Origin: Eubacteriales bacterium
GTDB lineage: Bacteria; Bacillota; Clostridia; Christensenellales; CAG-138
Assembly (NCBI GenBank): GCA_030695285.1
Contig: JAUYTF010000077.1
Location: 1-8,707 of the forward strand
Direction: 5' to 3'
DNA length: 8,707 bases
Program-made: the position numbers and the translations under genes
Notes under the pieces: model-generated
Seen by the model: the letters and a program-made list of their open reading frames with translations, nothing else
The model's database searches: none
Told to the model about the DNA's origin: nothing
Shown: positions 6,417-8,707 of the stretch, piece after piece
Layout of the letters: every line of letters begins with the position of its first letter
Position numbering within the stretch: position 1 is the first letter of the stretch

Positions 6417-6453
6417 ATAAAAACCGAAGAAATCGCGTATATCGTCTCCGCCC

Positions 6454-6482
6454 TTTTCAGTCACCTGAAAGCGTGGTATAAT
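6454..6482 (+). promoter_or_regulatory. Extended -10 promoter for the sigma-like membrane protein gene
   Basis: TTTTCA (6454-6459), a 17-base spacer and a perfect TATAAT (6477-6482) preceded by TGG, the full extended -10. The ATG follows 33 bases later, with GGGAG at 6501-6505 as ribosome binding site. It is back to back with the minus-strand promoter, the two -35 boxes being 37 bases apart. Confidence 0.75.
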
Positions 6483-6515
6483 AATTCATCTTAAAAAACA
6501 GGGAGCACCTCAGGC

Positions 6516-7238
6516 ATGCAGCTATCAGAATTGGTCCGCCGCATCCGTCGCGGTGAGAAAGACGCCGTCAAGGAGCTCGTCGCGGCTTACGGCAGCGCGG
6601 TCTATCAGCGCGCTTTTGAGCGCACGGCAGACAAGGAGCTCGCGCGCGAAGCCGCACGCCAGACCTTCGGACAGTTTGTTGCCATTGTGCAGCAGCAGCC
6701 GGAGGACGACGGCTGGAATCTCTGGTTTGGCGACCTGATCGAGAAAAACATCTCCACCTATGCGCAGATCAGCACCGATATGCGCACCATCGAAAAAGAG
6801 CTGGATCAGGGTATTGTCGATACCGCATTCTGCCCTCCCGCCGCTCCGGTCCAGATTCCGGTAGCCGATGAACCGGAGTCTTTCATCTGGCGCACCGAGC
6901 CGGACCCTGAACCGCCGCGCAAGGCAGAGCAGGACAAAGCGCCGCTGCGCGCACCGGAAAAGAGCAAAGCAAACGAACGCGGGCGCAAGCAGGACACGCG
7001 CGCGCGCAAACAGGAAGAGCGCGTCCACAAGGACAGCGTTCGAGACGAAATCTTTGACGACCAATATCGAAAAAAAGACCGAGGCAGCGCCGGACACGCA
7101 TTCTCCATCGTTATGCTGATTCTGGTAAGCTTGCTGCTGCTCTGGGTGGTTGCGGGCGTCGCGATGACGCTGCAGTGGGTACCGTTTTACGATCTGGGCT
7201 ACACGTGGTTTAACCAGACGGTATTTAAGCTATTTTAA
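6516..7238 (+). CDS. Membrane-anchored protein with a sigma-70 region-2-like domain
   Basis: Not a family I can name. It has 240 residues in three parts. Residues 1-85 resemble ECF sigma-70 region 2: GEKDAVKELVAAYGSAVYQRAF at 13-34, TADKELAREAARQTFGQFV at 37-55 (compare the usual gDrelAeDlvQetFlraw), then a WNLWFGDLIEKNI helix at 67-79, where sigma factors have the FRAWLyrIArN helix. Residues about 105-190 are a Pro/Lys/Arg/Glu-rich linker, probably disordered. One transmembrane helix at about 197-219 (IVMLILVSLLLLWVVAGVAM) is followed by about 20 residues. The basic linker predicts N-terminus inside and C-terminus outside. No sigma region 4 is present, so it is unlikely to be a working sigma factor. 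A role as membrane-tethered partner in sigma or anti-sigma signalling is only inference. It is monocistronic between its own promoter and a terminator. Confidence 0.8.
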   Translation: MQLSELVRRIRRGEKDAVKELVAAYGSAVYQRAFERTADKELAREAARQTFGQFVAIVQQQPEDDGWNLWFGDLIEKNISTYAQISTDMRTIEKELDQGIVDTAFCPPAAPVQIPVADEPESFIWRTEPDPEPPRKAEQDKAPLRAPEKSKANERGRKQDTRARKQEERVHKDSVRDEIFDDQYRKKDRGSAGHAFSIVMLILVSLLLLWVVAGVAMTLQWVPFYDLGYTWFNQTVFKLF

Positions 7239-7315
7239 CGCTTCTCATCAAACTCTTTCAAATATTTGCGGTGTTTAAGCTGTTTTAATGCGTATCATCA
7301 GACTCTTTCAAACAT
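7219..7315 (+). repeat. 50-base tandem duplication covering the gene end
   Basis: The block starting at 7221 (GTATTTAAGCTATTTTAACG) is repeated from 7271 (GTGTTTAAGCTGTTTTAATG). Over the first 40 aligned bases 34 match, and similarity fades by about 7265/7315. The first copy holds the last five codons and stop of the upstream gene (VFKLF-stop). The second copy, after the stop, encodes the same VFKLF-stop with three of the six differences falling there. It is an old, partly decayed tandem duplication. Confidence 0.85.
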
Positions 7316-7343
7316 AAAAAGATCGGGCACCCGCCCGATCTTT
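7316..7343. terminator. Bidirectional rho-independent terminator
   Basis: GATCGGGC (7321-7328) pairs with GCCCGATC (7333-7340) around an ACCC loop, with flanking A5 (7316-7320) and TTT (7341-7343). On the minus strand the stem is followed by TTTTTATG, making it a good terminator for yhbY, whose stop is 10 bases away. On the + strand the T run is short but it can also end the membrane-protein transcript. Confidence 0.9.
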
Positions 7344-7352
7344 GCTGTTGCC

Positions 7353-7625
7353 CTATTTCTCTTCCGGCTTCTTTCGGTAGAGAACGAATTTTTTACCGAT
7401 GCTCTGGATGATCTCCGCGCCAAGCGCCTCCGCAAGCATGCCTGACGCATCCTTGACGGAAAGCGTGCTAGCTTCCAGAACAGTGAGCTTGACGAGCTCG
7501 CGCTTACTCAGCGCCTCGTCCACGCTTTTGATCAGGTTATCCCCGATGCCCTCCTTGCCGATCTGGAAAATCGGCTTGAGCGTATTGGCAAGCCTTCGAA
7601 ACTCCGCGCGTTCCGCTCCGGTCAT
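7353..7625 (-). CDS. yhbY: CRM-domain ribosome-assembly RNA-binding protein YhbY
   Basis: Small RNA-binding protein associated with large-subunit (pre-50S) assembly in the cytoplasm. The 90 residues are a single CRM (CRS1/YhbY) domain of typical length. It shows RRLANTLKPIFQIGKEGI, with the GxxG loop (G23-K-E-G26) that marks the RNA-binding face. The pattern then continues DEALSKRELVKLTVL, LAEALGAEIIQSIGKKFVLYRK, exactly the bacterial YhbY order. The ATG at 7625 has AGGAAG just upstream. In many Firmicutes yhbY sits directly after obg. Here it is about 3.7 kb away on the opposite strand with its own promoter, so the pair is not co-transcribed. All expected features are intact. Confidence 0.95.
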   Translation of the reverse strand: MTGAERAEFRRLANTLKPIFQIGKEGIGDNLIKSVDEALSKRELVKLTVLEASTLSVKDASGMLAEALGAEIIQSIGKKFVLYRKKPEEK

Positions 7626-7642
7626 AGCTTCCTATCCCCTTT

Positions 7643-7656
7643 CCCGCATGCGCGGG
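7643..7656. repeat. Hairpin in the yhbY leader, next to the ribosome binding site
   Basis: CCCGC (7643-7647) and GCGGG (7652-7656) form a 5-bp GC stem with a 4-base loop. It lies in the short leader between the -10 box and the ribosome binding site of yhbY and could modulate initiation. On the + strand it is followed by TTTGTTTTAT, which looks like a weak terminator, but no + strand gene precedes it. Confidence 0.4.
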
Positions 7657-7679
7657 TTTGTTTTATATTTTGGGATTTG

Positions 7680-7688
7680 ATTATATCA
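7680..7688 (-). promoter_or_regulatory. Extended -10 promoter box for yhbY
   Basis: On the minus strand, TGATATAAT is a perfect extended -10 (TGnTATAAT). It lies 54 bases before the yhbY ATG. No clear -35 is seen in the T-rich stretch 16-18 bases upstream, which is acceptable for extended -10 promoters. It gives yhbY a transcript separate from the lipoprotein gene upstream. Confidence 0.7.
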
Positions 7689-7740
7689 CAAGCGCCGAGA
7701 AAAAGCGAGAAAATATGCGGAAAATCGCGTGTCGCGGAAC

Positions 7741-8707
7741 TCAGATGATCGGCGCTAAGAACCCGCCGCCCGGGAGCATAAACGACTGTCCGCCCAGATA
7801 GGCGTTCTCCAGCGCGTTGGAGTCATAGTAGAGATTGAACCCGTTGGACTGAATGTTGGCATGCGCGGTGTCCGCATTGACATACACCGCGAGGTATGTT
7901 TCCGCCGTGAGCGCAAGCTTGCTCGTTGCATCCAGCCTTACGCTCGCTATGGCGGGCAGCATGCCGCCGAGCGCGCCCGTAAACGACGCGCCGTTCTGAA
8001 GCCAGAGCAACAGAGAGGACTCTTCTGCGAAAATCGGATTCGTCGAAACCGTGGTTTGATCGAGCGTGAGCGTGTTCTCACCCGAAAGCACGCTCAGCGC
8101 CTCTCCGCCCGCCGCCGAGAGGGTCACCCCGCTGAGCAGGATGCTGCCGCCGGAGAGCAGGATGCTGGGCGCGTTGTTGCCCTCTGTCGCGAGCGTTCCG
8201 CCGCTCATGCTGACCGAGGCGCCGTCCGCTATGGCAAGCGCGGGCGAGGAATCGCCGGAGGTATAGACCGCGCTGCTGCTTACGGTAAGAACTGAACCGC
8301 TACCTGAAACAAACAATCCGATGCCGCCCATGGCGTTGGTGGTCACGTTACTTTCATTCAGCGTCATCTCTCCTGCGCTGAGCACCGCGATGGCCGCGTT
8401 TTGCCCGCCGGAGGTGTCGCCGGTAGAATCCCCGATTTTGTTGATATCCGCGCTCGTCATGACAAGAACGCCCGCGTTTTGCACGAGCACCGCATTCTCA
8501 TTAGCCTCGTTTGAGGCGTATACTCCGCTGCTGGATTCGTCCGTCGTTCCGTCTACCGAATAGAGGCTGCTGTGGGCTGCGTCCGCGCCATCGCTCTGTG
8601 CCGTTTCACCGCTGATGGCGACGGGTTCCGGTTCGGTGCCGTCCGCTGTTTTTTCTTGCGTCGGATTTTTTGCGCAACCTGCGGTGAAAATCATGAGCAC
8701 GGCGATG
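7741..8707 (-). CDS. Secreted beta-helix lipoprotein (5' end beyond the window)
   Basis: A surface-exposed lipoprotein of unknown ligand. The visible N-terminal residues are the end of a signal peptide (IAVLMIFTAGC), with a lipobox TAGC whose Cys codon is at 8674-8676; the start codon is outside the window. A linker of about 35 residues rich in Thr, Glu, Ala and Ser follows. Next come about six beta-helix rungs of 21-30 residues, each an aliphatic strand, a Gly turn, a second strand and a Thr/Ser-Gly end, for example SPALAIADGASVSMSGGTL and APSILLSGGSILLSGVTL. The C-terminal part, with LDATSKLALTAETYL, IQSNGFNLYYDS and a LPGGGFLAPI end, resembles the closing segment of clostridial beta-helix surface proteins. 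About 310 mature residues is short for these. A role in carbohydrate binding or adhesion is inference. No sorting motif or catalytic triad is seen. Confidence 0.8.
   Translation of the reverse strand, partial: IAVLMIFTAGCAKNPTQEKTADGTEPEPVAISGETAQSDGADAAHSSLYSVDGTTDESSSGVYASNEANENAVLVQNAGVLVMTSADINKIGDSTGDTSGGQNAAIAVLSAGEMTLNESNVTTNAMGGIGLFVSGSGSVLTVSSSAVYTSGDSSPALAIADGASVSMSGGTLATEGNNAPSILLSGGSILLSGVTLSAAGGEALSVLSGENTLTLDQTTVSTNPIFAEESSLLLWLQNGASFTGALGGMLPAIASVRLDATSKLALTAETYLAVYVNADTAHANIQSNGFNLYYDSNALENAYLGGQSFMLPGGGFLAPII

Noticed and set aside
6261..6464. A 67-codon minus-strand ORF upstream of the FAD dehydrogenase
   Set aside because: It begins upstream of the likely promoter, has no ribosome binding site and crosses the promoter boxes; composition does not look coding in that frame.

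Overview
The window looks like chromosome from a Gram-positive Firmicute of the Clostridia type with a fairly GC-rich genome. The evidence is the Firmicute-like housekeeping set (GlmM, endonuclease III, Obg, YhbY, thioredoxin reductase), strong GGAGG-type ribosome binding sites, AT-rich intergenic promoters with TATAAT or TGnTATAAT boxes in GC-rich surroundings, a clostridial-type FAD dehydrogenase and a beta-helix surface lipoprotein. The taxon is an inference from gene content; no rRNA is present.

Left part (1-3732, all + strand): the 3' end of thioredoxin reductase, then glmM, nth and obg, closed by a strong rho-independent terminator at 3707-3732. Gaps are 79, 52 and 73 bases, so glmM-nth-obg is probably one transcript covering cell-wall precursor synthesis, base-excision repair and ribosome assembly. 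The Lys/Ala-rich tail of nth appears to continue in the +1 frame up to the obg ribosome binding site, suggesting a frameshift.

Middle (3733-6515): a small uncharacterised minus-strand gene encodes a protein with an internal duplication. It is divergent from ohr (organic hydroperoxide reductase) across an AT-rich control region. A hairpin at 4809-4837 separates ohr from a convergent FAD-dependent dehydrogenase of the COG2509 type, which has a four-cysteine cluster. That gene is divergent from the next one, with a recognisable promoter for each in 6388-6482.

Right part (6516-8707): a membrane protein with a sigma-70 region-2-like N-terminus, a charged linker and one transmembrane helix. Its 3' end, stop codon included, is tandemly duplicated with a 50-base period. 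A bidirectional terminator follows, then minus-strand yhbY with its own extended -10 promoter, then a minus-strand beta-helix lipoprotein that runs off the right edge.

No tRNA, rRNA, CRISPR array, insertion sequence or phage gene was seen. The least ordinary items are the two-repeat protein, the membrane-tethered sigma-like protein, the apparent nth frameshift and the duplicated gene end.
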